From the NCBI GenBank assembly GCA_013360465.1, contig JABWBO010000026.1, positions 1 through 64,000 of the forward strand: a stretch of 64,000 nt of DNA, given 5' to 3'. Below, in pieces: positions 51,755 to 60,876 of the stretch; the first letter of the stretch is position 1, and every line of letters begins with the position of its first letter. The stretch is from Anaerolineae bacterium. GTDB taxonomy: Bacteria; Chloroflexota; Anaerolineae; Aggregatilineales; Phototrophicaceae. Below the pieces are notes generated by a model, which was not told the DNA's origin, did not search any database, and saw only the letters and a program-made list of their open reading frames with translations. The translations under genes were made by a program, and so were the position numbers.

Positions 51755-52996
51755 CTACCGGCTGAGAATCCACGCCGCCGCTTTGCTCGCCAGCCGATCC
51801 AGCGCTTCCACCGACAAGCGGATGTGTTCCTCTTTGGTGTCTTCGATCTTGTTGTGCGAGATGCCGTACAGGCTTTGCACGAACATCATGATCGTCGGCA
51901 CGCCCGCCCGCGCCACCTCCGCCGCGTCGTGCAGCGGACCGCTCGGCAGGCGGTGGGAAACGCCGCAGGTCTCCAGAATGGCTTGATCGCAGAAGTCGAT
52001 GAGCTGCGGGTGGAACAGGATGGGGTGGATGTCCCACAGCTTGCGCCACTCGACGCCGCACTTCTCTTCCTCAGCGAAGCGCTCGCTGGCTTCGCGCGCT
52101 TCGCGGTACATCGCCGCCAGCTTGTCGGCGTCGAGATGCCGTTGATCGAGGGTGATGTCGCACTGCGCCACCACCGAAGTGACGATCCCCGGCGCGGTAT
52201 CGACCCGACCGCAGGTGCAGACGCCGCCGTTGCGCACGGCGATGGGGCGAATCTCCAGCGCCAGCTTCGCTGCCGCCGCCAGCGCATCGCGCCGCTTGTC
52301 CATCGGCGTCGAACCGGAATGCGCCGCCTGCCCGGTGAAGCGGATCGAATGCCGCTCCACGCCGAACGTTCCCAGGACGACGCCCAGCGGCAGGTCCATG
52401 CTTTCCAGCACCGGACCCTGCTCGATGTGCAGTTCCAGATAGGCGGCGGCGTCCTTCAACTGCTTGCCCGATTCCTTGGCTTTGTCCAGGTCGATGCCGA
52501 AGCGCGCCAGAGCATCGACCAGCAGGACGCCGTCACGGTCCTTGAGGTGACGCAGATCATCCGGGTTCATCGTGCCGGAACAGGCGCTCGACCCGAACAG
52601 ACTGCGCCCGAAGCGCGCCCCTTCTTCATCCGCCCAGCTGACGACGCGGATCGTCACCGGCGGCACGCCCTCGGCGGCGAAGCGGCGCAGGACTTCCAAG
52701 CCCGCCATGACGTTCAGGCAGCCATCCAGCCAGCCGCCGTTGGGGACTGAATCCAGATGACCGCCGAGGATCAGCGTCTTGTCCGATGCGCCGCGCAGGG
52801 TAGTCCACAGGTTGCCCGCTTCGTCCGTCTCGACTTCGACCGGCAGCCCGGTGAGCTTCGACTTGTACCAGTCATTCGCCTTCGCCCAGGTGTCGGTGAA
52901 GGCGACACGCTGCGCCCCGTCTTCGGTCCCGGTCAGGGCGCGGAGTTCCTTCAGTTCATCGACCGTCCGCTGTGCATTGACTTGTGCCGTCGTCAT
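51755..52996 (-). CDS. M20-family amidohydrolase (N-carbamoyl-L-amino-acid hydrolase/allantoate amidohydrolase-like)
   Basis: A 413-residue zinc-dependent hydrolase. The metal motifs are GGHLDSVPNGGWLDGCLNV, DEEGARFG and the ELHIEQGPVLE signature that marks the hydantoinase/carbamoylase subgroup (HyuC, AllC). The dimerisation insert has AHSGSTPMDKRRDAL and the late GPLHDAAEVA His. It removes carbamoyl or ureido groups from amino-acid derivatives. No hydantoinase or allantoinase gene is in the window, though the codA and nucleoside importer locus points to pyrimidine catabolism elsewhere. Confidence 0.88.
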   Translation of the reverse strand: MTTAQVNAQRTVDELKELRALTGTEDGAQRVAFTDTWAKANDWYKSKLTGLPVEVETDEAGNLWTTLRGASDKTLILGGHLDSVPNGGWLDGCLNVMAGLEVLRRFAAEGVPPVTIRVVSWADEEGARFGRSLFGSSACSGTMNPDDLRHLKDRDGVLLVDALARFGIDLDKAKESGKQLKDAAAYLELHIEQGPVLESMDLPLGVVLGTFGVERHSIRFTGQAAHSGSTPMDKRRDALAAAAKLALEIRPIAVRNGGVCTCGRVDTAPGIVTSVVAQCDITLDQRHLDADKLAAMYREAREASERFAEEEKCGVEWRKLWDIHPILFHPQLIDFCDQAILETCGVSHRLPSGPLHDAAEVARAGVPTIMMFVQSLYGISHNKIEDTKEEHIRLSVEALDRLASKAAAWILSR

Positions 52997-53079
52997 CTTC
53001 TCTCATCCTGTAATCTCTGACCAGTCTATGGCAGAGATTACAGCGCGGCGGCGGTCGCGTCAAATCGGCGTGAGCGGTA

Positions 53080-55989
53080 TCAGCGCCAGCGTTCGCGCGC
53101 GTGTCGGCTGCGGCGAGCGTGGAAGCAGTTGTCGCACAGCGCGAAGCGATAGCCGGTGGGCAGCTTGGTCCCGCACTGGACGCAGCGCCGCGTCGTATCG
53201 ATCTTGCGCAGCAGGGCGTCGTCGAGTCGCAGCGACCACTCGATGCGCGTCGCGCGGACTTCCGTCTCGTCTCCGGCATAGCGGCTGAATTCCTGCCGTC
53301 CCGCCAGCCACAGGTAGACGTCGGCTTCCAGGATGCACAGTTCGGTATCATCGAGGTCGCGGTGGGTGCGGATCTCCGTCGGCGGCTGGCTGGGGCTGGG
53401 CAGGTGTTCCCCGCGCAGGATCGCCGTCGCACAGGTGCGCCAGAAGTCGCGCGTCTCCTGGCGGGTGGGGGCGTTGATCAGTTTGAGGGCGGCAGCCATG
53501 CCGAGCTGCTCCACCTCTTCGACGCGGAGCATCGCCGCCAGTTCGATGCGCTCGCTCATATCGGCGGTCTTGAGCGAAGCGCGCAGCGCCTCCGGGATGG
53601 ATTCCAGCAGCGCCCATTCGCGCAGGCGCTGCGCCAGCGTGCCGGGGATGAGCGAGATCGCCTCGACCGTCGGCGCGACGTGCGCGTGCGTCAGACTCGG
53701 CGGCGTGGCATCGAACAGGGCACGCAGCTGGCGCAGGTGATCGTCGGAGAGTACTCCGACCACGCCGCCTTCCGAAAGCCCATGCCGCCCGGCGCGCCCG
53801 CCGATCTGCTGGACTTCGTGCGGCTCCAGCAGTCGCACATCCTTGCCATCGAACTTCTCCATCTCGTAGAAGCACACCTGATCGGCGGGCAGGTTCAAGC
53901 CCATGCCGACGGCGTCGGTGGCGATGCAGATCTCGCACTCTTCGTTAGCGAAGCGGTCGGCTTGCCGCCTTCGCACTTCCGGCGGCAGGTTGCCGTAGAC
54001 GACCGATACCGTTCGCCCGGCGCGCTCCAGATCGACCTTCAGCCCCAGCACCGTCTTGCGCGAGAAGGCGACCAGGATGGTGCGCGGCGGCAGATCGTGC
54101 AGCGTCCAGGGCGCATCGGCGACGTGCAGCGGCGTCAGGCGGCGGTGTTCGATGACGTGCAGGGGCAGACTGACCGCCTGTGTGAGCTGCTGAATCAGCG
54201 GACGGACGATGGGTGCGCCGAGGACGTGAATCTCCTGTGCCTGCGCTTCCATCAGCGCGCGGGTCCACGCCGCACCCCGGTCCGGGTCGGCGAACATGTG
54301 CGCTTCGTCGATGATCACGCAGTCGCCGCTGTGCATGGGATTGAACATCTCGATGGTCGCCGCCGTGAACTGCGCGCCTGGCACGGGGATATATTCTTCA
54401 CCGGTGAGGAGGTTACAGTGGACGCCGCGCGCATTCAGCCGGTCGAAGACTTCGAACGCCAGCAGGCGGAGCGGCGCGAGATACCATCCGCTGCCCGCTT
54501 CGATCAGATGATTGAGGGCGTCGTGGGTCTTGCCGCTGTTGGTCGGTCCGATGTGCAGGATCACCTCCTGTTCGGCACGACGGGCGCGCTCCCAGTTGGG
54601 GAAGATGGCGATCAACTGCTCGCGCAGGCGGGTGCGGCGGCGGCGTTCCTCTTCTTCTTCGCGGCGCGCCTGTTCCAGCATCTCTTCGCGGCGGCGTTCC
54701 TGTTCGGCGAGCCACTCACGCTTGCGCTGCTTGTGCAGTTCGCGGTAGTCGCGCAGACGCTCTGGCAGCCCCCATTTGCCGCGCACCTCGCCCCAGGTCG
54801 GCGTGGTGGTGTCGATATTCGCCCGCGTCAGGCGGTGGCGCACCGCCATTTCGGAAAGACCGCTGACCAGGGCGATGCCGCGCAGCGTGACCTGTTCAGA
54901 GGCGGCAACCGCTTCGCTGACCGCCGGGTCCTCGTGGGCGGCTTCAACCTGCGCCGCCGCGATGCGCCGCTTGCCTTTGGGGTCGGCGAACGGTGTGAGG
55001 ATGCCTTCGCGAATCGCTTGTTTGAGTACATCGCCATGTACCGCCAGACGGCGGGCGGCGGCGTCCAGGGAATAGGAACGGGCAAGGACGCGCGCCATAT
55101 TCGATGTGCCATCGTCCGCGCCGGGACGCAGCACATCCCCGACGACCGGCAGTAGGGCAGCCCACGCCGCATCCACCCGCTTGCGGTCTTCGATTTCCTG
55201 GCGGTGAATCGCATTGAGGGCGGCTGCTTCCGCCTCGGCGGCAGCAGCTTCCTCCGTACGCATCCAGACCTGCGCCGGGCTGCCCACCGGGTAGCGAACG
55301 ACGCCGCCAATCGCCAGCAGCTCATAGAGGGCTGATCCATAGCGGCTTTGAACGTCGCGGATGGAGGCGGTTCTGCCCGGCTGAGCGTTCAGATAGGCGA
55401 CTAATTCCTGATGGAGCGGCAGCAGCGTGCGCCGACGGATGATGGCGTCGAGCGTGCTTTCGCTCAGCCGCAGCGGATCGTAGACATAGGCGTCTTTGTG
55501 CGCCAGCGCCCCAACCGACAGCAGATGCGACAGGGCGGCTTCTTCCTGCGGTGTGATCGAAAAGCGCTCGCGTTCGGCGTAACCTCGTTCGGCGAAGCGC
55601 TCGAACAGCGCCGCAGCCGAGGGATCGGGTTCGAAGACCATCTGGCGGATAGCGCGGCGTTCGATCACCGGCGGTGTCCTGACGGAGCCGTCCTCGTCGA
55701 TGGGCGGCAGCGATGGTTCGCACCACACCGCCGCTTCCTGCGCCATTTCCGCATTCAGCCGAGCGGCGTCGTAGATCAGGCTTCCGATCTCGCCAACCCT
55801 GCCGGCGCGGATGGCGGCATTGAGGCTGCGCCGCCCCTTCTGGTGGATGCGAAAGCGCTGCGTGAAGACCGCGTGTTTAATGAACCCCTCCGGAATACTC
55901 GCCAGCACGCGGGCGATCTGTTCGGGCGATGGGGTGATCTTGCTCATGGGCGATTCTCGATAATCTGCATCGTCATCTTCAGCGCCCAT
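53080..55989 (-). CDS. Suv3-like RNA helicase with C-terminal Cys pairs
   Basis: A 969-residue SF2 helicase. Helicase motifs start near residue 478 with HIGPTNSGKT, typical of Suv3-type mitochondrial/degradosome helicases, then DEAH (IIDEAHMF near 560) and the QIGGRAGRHG motif VI. About 450 N-terminal residues are helical and contain charged coiled-coil-like runs (EWLAEQERRREEMLEQARREEEE). The end carries CVQCGTKLPTGYRFALCDNC, a possible zinc ribbon. ATG 55989 has AAGGTGAT seven bases upstream; ATG 55947 is an alternative. Likely acts in RNA turnover. Confidence 0.85.
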   Translation of the reverse strand: MGAEDDDADYRESPMSKITPSPEQIARVLASIPEGFIKHAVFTQRFRIHQKGRRSLNAAIRAGRVGEIGSLIYDAARLNAEMAQEAAVWCEPSLPPIDEDGSVRTPPVIERRAIRQMVFEPDPSAAALFERFAERGYAERERFSITPQEEAALSHLLSVGALAHKDAYVYDPLRLSESTLDAIIRRRTLLPLHQELVAYLNAQPGRTASIRDVQSRYGSALYELLAIGGVVRYPVGSPAQVWMRTEEAAAAEAEAAALNAIHRQEIEDRKRVDAAWAALLPVVGDVLRPGADDGTSNMARVLARSYSLDAAARRLAVHGDVLKQAIREGILTPFADPKGKRRIAAAQVEAAHEDPAVSEAVAASEQVTLRGIALVSGLSEMAVRHRLTRANIDTTTPTWGEVRGKWGLPERLRDYRELHKQRKREWLAEQERRREEMLEQARREEEEERRRRTRLREQLIAIFPNWERARRAEQEVILHIGPTNSGKTHDALNHLIEAGSGWYLAPLRLLAFEVFDRLNARGVHCNLLTGEEYIPVPGAQFTAATIEMFNPMHSGDCVIIDEAHMFADPDRGAAWTRALMEAQAQEIHVLGAPIVRPLIQQLTQAVSLPLHVIEHRRLTPLHVADAPWTLHDLPPRTILVAFSRKTVLGLKVDLERAGRTVSVVYGNLPPEVRRRQADRFANEECEICIATDAVGMGLNLPADQVCFYEMEKFDGKDVRLLEPHEVQQIGGRAGRHGLSEGGVVGVLSDDHLRQLRALFDATPPSLTHAHVAPTVEAISLIPGTLAQRLREWALLESIPEALRASLKTADMSERIELAAMLRVEEVEQLGMAAALKLINAPTRQETRDFWRTCATAILRGEHLPSPSQPPTEIRTHRDLDDTELCILEADVYLWLAGRQEFSRYAGDETEVRATRIEWSLRLDDALLRKIDTTRRCVQCGTKLPTGYRFALCDNCFHARRSRHARERWR

Positions 55990-56213
55990 GTTATCACCTT
56001 CGGCGCACAGCGCCAGCGGAGGTTCTGACAGAGCAAGCGCCGTCGTTGATGCTTTTTTCACAACGTCCGGGGCGGATGCCATGTATAATGATCCCGATGG
56101 CGGCGGCACTCGGTGTTGTAACATGGTGTGATGATCGTGAACCGCATGGGTAGTGATCCCGTTTCAGTAGTATTTGCGATTATCGTCGCTAATCTACGCA
56201 GTATCGACGCAAC

Positions 56214-57197
56214 ATGAAGGTGGTAGACTTGCCCCCCATCACCATCCTCACCCCTTCGTACAACCAGGCGCAGTACATTCGCGCCACCATTGAGTCGGTC
56301 CTCAGCCAGGACTACGCCGACTTCGAGTACCTGGTGATCGACGGCGGATCGACCGACGACACGACGGACATCCTCAAATCCTACAGCGACCCGCGTATGA
56401 CCTGGGTATCGGAGCGCGACAAGGGGCAGGCGGATGCGCTCAACAAGGGGCTGCGCCTGACCAGCGGGGCGATCCTCACCTGGATCAACTCGGATGACAC
56501 ACTTCTGCCCGGCGCAGTACGTTTCATGGTGGATTATTTCCAGCAGCACCCCCAGGTCGATATGCTGTACGGCGATGCCAACCTGATCGACAGCGCCGGC
56601 GCGTCACTGGGGCTGTCGGCGAGCGACGTGCTGACGCGCGAGGTGGCTGTGACCGGCGACTTCACGCTCATGCAGCAGGGGAGCGCCTGGCGGCGTCGCG
56701 CCTCTGAAACCCTAGGCGAGTTCCGCGACGATCTGCACTACGTCTTCGATGCCGAATACTGGGTGCGGATGCTGCTGGCGGGGCTTCGCGTGGAGTACGT
56801 CCCGGGGGTGCGCGCCGAGTTCAGAATGCACGACGCCAGCAAGACAATCAGCCAGCGCCGCCGCTTTGTAGACGACTGGCGGCAGGTGATCGACCGGCTC
56901 TATGCCGATCCCACGCTGCCGGACTCTTTGCGCCGGCTGCGTCCTACCGCCCAGGAATTCCTCGACTGGCAGTATGCCAAGATCGACTATGCCGCGCGCG
57001 ATTACGCGGCGGCGCGCCCCGCGCTTCAACGGGTCCTGCGCGCCGGGCGTTCAACGCGCCGCGTCATGGCGGCGGTCATGCTGACCGATGTTTATCTGGG
57101 TACGTCATTCGCCCCCTTTGCGGCGGCGGCGTTTCGCCGGCTGACCGGACGGAATATCGAGGCAATTACCCCAACACTTCCCGGTACAGGCGGCTGA
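56214..57197 (+). CDS. Family 2 glycosyltransferase
   Basis: A 327-residue GT-A enzyme: ITILTPSYNQAQYIRATIESVLSQDYADFEYLVIDGGSTDDT, then ILTWINSDDTLLPGA with the metal-binding DxD-like NSDD. The aspartate region FDAEYWVRML precedes the C-terminal helices, which lack membrane segments. It probably adds a sugar to a surface polysaccharide or glycan. Its last 32 bases overlap the end of the convergent family 4 glycosyltransferase. Confidence 0.9.
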   Translation: MKVVDLPPITILTPSYNQAQYIRATIESVLSQDYADFEYLVIDGGSTDDTTDILKSYSDPRMTWVSERDKGQADALNKGLRLTSGAILTWINSDDTLLPGAVRFMVDYFQQHPQVDMLYGDANLIDSAGASLGLSASDVLTREVAVTGDFTLMQQGSAWRRRASETLGEFRDDLHYVFDAEYWVRMLLAGLRVEYVPGVRAEFRMHDASKTISQRRRFVDDWRQVIDRLYADPTLPDSLRRLRPTAQEFLDWQYAKIDYAARDYAAARPALQRVLRAGRSTRRVMAAVMLTDVYLGTSFAPFAAAAFRRLTGRNIEAITPTLPGTGG

Positions 57198-58338
57198 GCG
57201 CTTCCAGCGCCACCTCGGCGTGGAGTTCCTGCCCGGCGCGGCGCGCCGCCGCCCGCAGCGCCATCACCTGTTCGACGCTCAGGGCGTTCACCGTCGCCGC
57301 CAGATCAGCGGCGGAGAAGGACCGAGCGGCGATCCCGTAGCTGTAGCGGGTGACCATCTGCTCGTGCGCCGTGCCTGGTCCGACGATCACCCCCAAGCCG
57401 GCGACCGCCGCCTCGAACAGCTTGTTGGGCAGGGTGTAGCGGTTGGTGTAGGTGGTCGGCGCGGACCAGCTCAGTTCCAGATCGCAGTCGGCGATAGCCT
57501 GCACCACCTGATGAATGCTCACCGGCGGGCGGAAGATCACCCGCTCCGGCGCGTTCTCCTGAGCGTAGGCTTTCAGCCCGTCGATGGTCGCCGCTTCGCC
57601 CACCACCAGGAAGTGCAGCTCGAAGCGCGGCTGACAGAGGGCGATGGCGTCGATCAGCACCTCCAGATGGCGGTTGCGGATTGCCGCGCCGTGAAAGATC
57701 AGTCGGATGCGCTGAGGATCGACCGGATGGTCCGGCGTCTCGACGTAATCCGGCGCGTTGTAGACGACGCCCCCGCCCAGCCCGTACTCCGCCGCATAGC
57801 GTTCCGCCAGCGGCTCAGAGACGTGCGTGCTGGCATCGACACCGGCGGCGTAACGGCTCAGAAAGTGGTGTATCATCGGGGCGAAGAACCAGCGCCATGC
57901 CCGGCTGCTCTCCCGCTCGGTGGTCCAGTGTTCGTCGGCGTCGAAGAAGACCTTCGCTGTCCCCCCGGTCTGCCGAGCAGCCCGCACCGCCAGCGGGATC
58001 GCCGCCCAATCGCTGGCGTGGTAGGCGTCGGCGCGACAGGCGATGGCGAGGCGGAGCGCCTGGACGTAGCGGGGTCGCCGCCAGAAGTAGAGATCGTAGG
58101 CGGCAGGGATCAGCCGACCCAGCGCCAGCAGGATCAGTTCGACGGCGAGGCGGAGGCGGCTGCGCGAACGGTTGATGCCGTGCCAGGCGATCCCCTTTGC
58201 CGCCCACGACGCCGGTGGGTCGCCGAAGCCGATGACGCGGACGGCGTAGTCGCGCGACAGCCGCTCGATCTGCCGGAAGGACCGGGGATCGGTTTCGATG
58301 GGCAGCGCCAGCGTGATGACGCAGACGGTTTTTGGCAT
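57166..58338 (-). CDS. Family 4-type glycosyltransferase
   Basis: A 390-residue GT-B enzyme. The N-terminal half has DVYHASDW-like ADAYHASDWAAIPLAVRAAR and a hydrophobic LAVELILLALGRLIPAAYDLYFW. The C-terminal half has RIRLIFHGAAIRNRHLEVLIDAI, LHFLVVGEA and the donor-site YTNRYTLPNKLFEAAVAGLGVIVGPGTAH, the 'E-x7-E'-like region. ATG 58338 gives the normal MPKTVCVITLALPIETDPRSF start. It is tail-to-tail with the GT2 gene, sharing 32 coding bases. Confidence 0.88.
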   Translation of the reverse strand: MPKTVCVITLALPIETDPRSFRQIERLSRDYAVRVIGFGDPPASWAAKGIAWHGINRSRSRLRLAVELILLALGRLIPAAYDLYFWRRPRYVQALRLAIACRADAYHASDWAAIPLAVRAARQTGGTAKVFFDADEHWTTERESSRAWRWFFAPMIHHFLSRYAAGVDASTHVSEPLAERYAAEYGLGGGVVYNAPDYVETPDHPVDPQRIRLIFHGAAIRNRHLEVLIDAIALCQPRFELHFLVVGEAATIDGLKAYAQENAPERVIFRPPVSIHQVVQAIADCDLELSWSAPTTYTNRYTLPNKLFEAAVAGLGVIVGPGTAHEQMVTRYSYGIAARSFSAADLAATVNALSVEQVMALRAAARRAGQELHAEVALEALSRLYREVLG

Positions 58339-58392
58339 GTGCAGAACATCCCCTATGGGTAGAGGCGGTGCGCGCACCGCCCGACGAGGGTC

Positions 58393-58507
58393 TGTCTGCA
58401 AACGCGCTGTTTGTCGCTGTCCTCACCCCTGCTGCGCTTCGTTTAGCGCCCCCTCTCAATACAATGGAGAGGGGACTGAGGGGTGAGGTTTAGTGGGTTT
58501 GCAGACA
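58393..58507. repeat. MITE-like nested palindrome, copy 2 (TGTCTGCAAA ends)
   Basis: A 115-bp element: TGTCTGCAAA (58393-58402) and TTTGCAGACA (58498-58507) at the ends, CCTCACCCC (58421-58429) and GGGGTGAGG (58480-58488) inside, and CCCCTCTC/GGAGAGGGG around the centre. Same order as 23328-23445, with diverged connecting sequence. It fills the gap between the glycosyltransferase and kinase genes. Confidence 0.85.
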
Positions 58508-58579
58508 CACTTTAACAGCAGTATTGAGAGTCCTGTGGCATAATTGCCGTTATCTGGCAAAGAGTGTGACACATCGCTC

Positions 58580-60670
58580 ATGGTCGCCACATTTTACTTC
58601 ATCGTGGTCTGCGCCGCCGCCGCCATCCTCATCACGCTCAGCTTCGTGGGGTGGACCCGCCGCAGCGTCCCTGCCGGCATGCCCTTCTTCCTGCTGATGG
58701 CGTCGAGCGCCTTCTACCTGCTGTGCAACGTCGGTTTCATGGTAAGCGCCGACCGCGAAACGGCTTACGTCTTTGCCCGCCTGCAAACCCTGGGCACCAA
58801 TCTGGCGTGCGTGGTTCTGCTCGTGTTCTGCGTGGCATATTCGGGACGCCCGGAGCGCCTGCCTCGTCTCAGCCTGGCTTTCTGGTACGCGCTGGCGGTG
58901 GGTACGTTCCTGGTAGTCTGGACCGACCCCTATCATCACTGGTATTTTCGCACCTTCGAAATCACCCAGGTGGGCGGCTTGACCTTCCGCGCCGGGACGT
59001 ATGGCTGGTGGCTGCCGGTCCTGATCGTCGTTCAGTTCATCCCACCCCTGTACGGCGTCGCTGTTTTGATCGCCGAGTACCGCGCGGCGCAGGGGGTGAT
59101 TCGCCGGCAGTACAGATGGCTGATCTTCACTGCCTGCCTGCCGCCCGGCATCTCGGCGCTAATCGCCGTGCTGCGCATGGTCGGCGTCGAGTCGCTCAGC
59201 AGCATCACGCCGCTGCCCCTGGCGTTCGGCGCAGTTGGCTTGAGTACCGTGCGCGTCATCCTGCGCGATCAGCTCCTCGACCTGACGCCCATCGCCCAGG
59301 TGCTGATCTTCGATGAGATCCCGGAAGCCATCATCATCACCGACCTACAGGGGCGCATCACCCAGCTCAACCCCGTCGCCCGCCGGCTGCGTGGGCTGAA
59401 ACCGGGCGAAGGGATCGGCAGGCTTTCGCGCGATCTGTTCGTCGAGTTGGATGGCGTTGACCAGGGGAGCATCATCACCGTCAGGCTGCCGGACGAGGCG
59501 CGTCCGCGCTCCTACGAATGCCGCTTTCGCGATCTGAAGCGGAAAGAGATGCCGGTCGGTCGGCTGACCATCCTCTACGATGTGACCGAGCGCCAGCGCG
59601 CCGAAGAAGCCTATCGCAGCGTCGTGGACCGGTCTTTGCAGGGGTTCGCCATCTTCCAGGAAGGGCGGGCGGTCTTTGCCAACCGCATGTTTGGCGATTT
59701 GTTCGGATATGAGCCGGCAGAGGTGCTGAATTTCAGCGCGGAACAGCTGGTGCGCGGTGTCCACCCCGACGACCTGCCCAGGGTACTCGACGGGCAGCGC
59801 CGGCTGCTCACCGGCGAGATCGATTCCGTGCGCAGCGAGTTTCGCATCATGCGCCGCGCCTTGGAGCCGGTGTGGGTAGAGATTCAGGCGGCGCGCACCG
59901 ATTATCGCGGCGCGCCTGCTGTGCAGATCGCCCTGGTGGATATCACCGAACAGAAGAAGGTGCGTCAGCGCGACTTGGAAGCGCAGCTGGAACGCGAACG
60001 GGCGGAGCTGGTCTCCGGCTTTGTCGCCAGCGCGGCGCACGAGCTGCGCACCCCGCTGTCGATCATCAACACGCAGGCGTATTTGCTGGCAGCGCATGCC
60101 GATGAAGCAGCGCGTAAGCAGCGCGCCGCCCTGATCGAGTCGCAGGTGTTCCGCACCTCCAAACTGGTCGATATGATGCTCAAGATGGTGCGCCTGCAGC
60201 GCGCCTCGCCGACCCTGGTAGCGCTCGCCCCCGAGGCACTGGTGAAGGAAGTATGCAGCGCTTTGCTGCAAGGCGGGCTAATGCCGACGCTGCGCTGTGA
60301 GATCATCGAACCCCTGCCGCACATCCTAGGGGACAGCGATCTGCTGCAAGAGGCGCTGACAGCGCTGATCGACAACGCCCGGCGTTATGGACCGCCGGAC
60401 GGCAGCATCGTCGTCCGGCTGTGCATGGCGGGCGAGAGCGTATGCATCGCCGTCCATGATGAGGGACCGGGCATCGCAGCGGATCAGATGGACAAAATCT
60501 TCGAGACCTTCTGGCGCGGCGACTCCGCCCATTCCACGCCGGGCATGGGCTTAGGACTGCCGATAGCGCGGCGCATCGTCGAGCTGCACAAGGGCAGCAT
60601 CCGCGTGGAAAGCGCGCCAGAGAAGGGGAGCATCTTCCGCATCCACCTGCCGGTACATGTCGAGACTTAG
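58580..60670 (+). CDS. Membrane-bound PAS sensor histidine kinase
   Basis: A 696-residue kinase. The first 215 residues form about seven helices (FYFIVVCAAAAILITLSFVGW onward), matching the histidine-kinase 7TM sensor module. Two PAS-like domains follow (about 235-350, ending YDVTERQRAEE, and 360-470, ending VDITEQKK). The phospho-acceptor is His487 in SAAHELRTPLSI. The ATPase has an N-box LIDNARRYGP, a G1-box DEGPGI and a G2-box GMGLGLPIARRIV. ATG 58580 is preferred to an upstream TTG. No response regulator is next to it. Confidence 0.92.
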   Translation: MVATFYFIVVCAAAAILITLSFVGWTRRSVPAGMPFFLLMASSAFYLLCNVGFMVSADRETAYVFARLQTLGTNLACVVLLVFCVAYSGRPERLPRLSLAFWYALAVGTFLVVWTDPYHHWYFRTFEITQVGGLTFRAGTYGWWLPVLIVVQFIPPLYGVAVLIAEYRAAQGVIRRQYRWLIFTACLPPGISALIAVLRMVGVESLSSITPLPLAFGAVGLSTVRVILRDQLLDLTPIAQVLIFDEIPEAIIITDLQGRITQLNPVARRLRGLKPGEGIGRLSRDLFVELDGVDQGSIITVRLPDEARPRSYECRFRDLKRKEMPVGRLTILYDVTERQRAEEAYRSVVDRSLQGFAIFQEGRAVFANRMFGDLFGYEPAEVLNFSAEQLVRGVHPDDLPRVLDGQRRLLTGEIDSVRSEFRIMRRALEPVWVEIQAARTDYRGAPAVQIALVDITEQKKVRQRDLEAQLERERAELVSGFVASAAHELRTPLSIINTQAYLLAAHADEAARKQRAALIESQVFRTSKLVDMMLKMVRLQRASPTLVALAPEALVKEVCSALLQGGLMPTLRCEIIEPLPHILGDSDLLQEALTALIDNARRYGPPDGSIVVRLCMAGESVCIAVHDEGPGIAADQMDKIFETFWRGDSAHSTPGMGLGLPIARRIVELHKGSIRVESAPEKGSIFRIHLPVHVET

Positions 60671-60733
60671 CCGGACACATCGCGACGTGCCGAACCCAAT
60701 ACGCAAGCGGGCGATACGGCGGAGACAGGCGAC

Positions 60734-60789
60734 CCACCGGATCACCCCTGCGGAGTATGGGGTGTAGGGCAGAGCCGGCGGCTCTCCCG
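60734..60789. repeat. REP-like element with GGGAGAGCC-type palindrome, copy 2
   Basis: CACCGGATCACCCC followed by GTAGGGC and AGAGCC/GGCTCT (60771-60776, 60780-60785). It has the same order as 49957-50021 with about one-quarter of bases changed. Confidence 0.65.
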
Positions 60790-60876
60790 TGCCGATCTCA
60801 CCCCTATTTGTGGGCGATGGAACGGACGTGCTATCATACGGCGTGACGTGTGGACGACGCGAAAGACCCGACCCCT

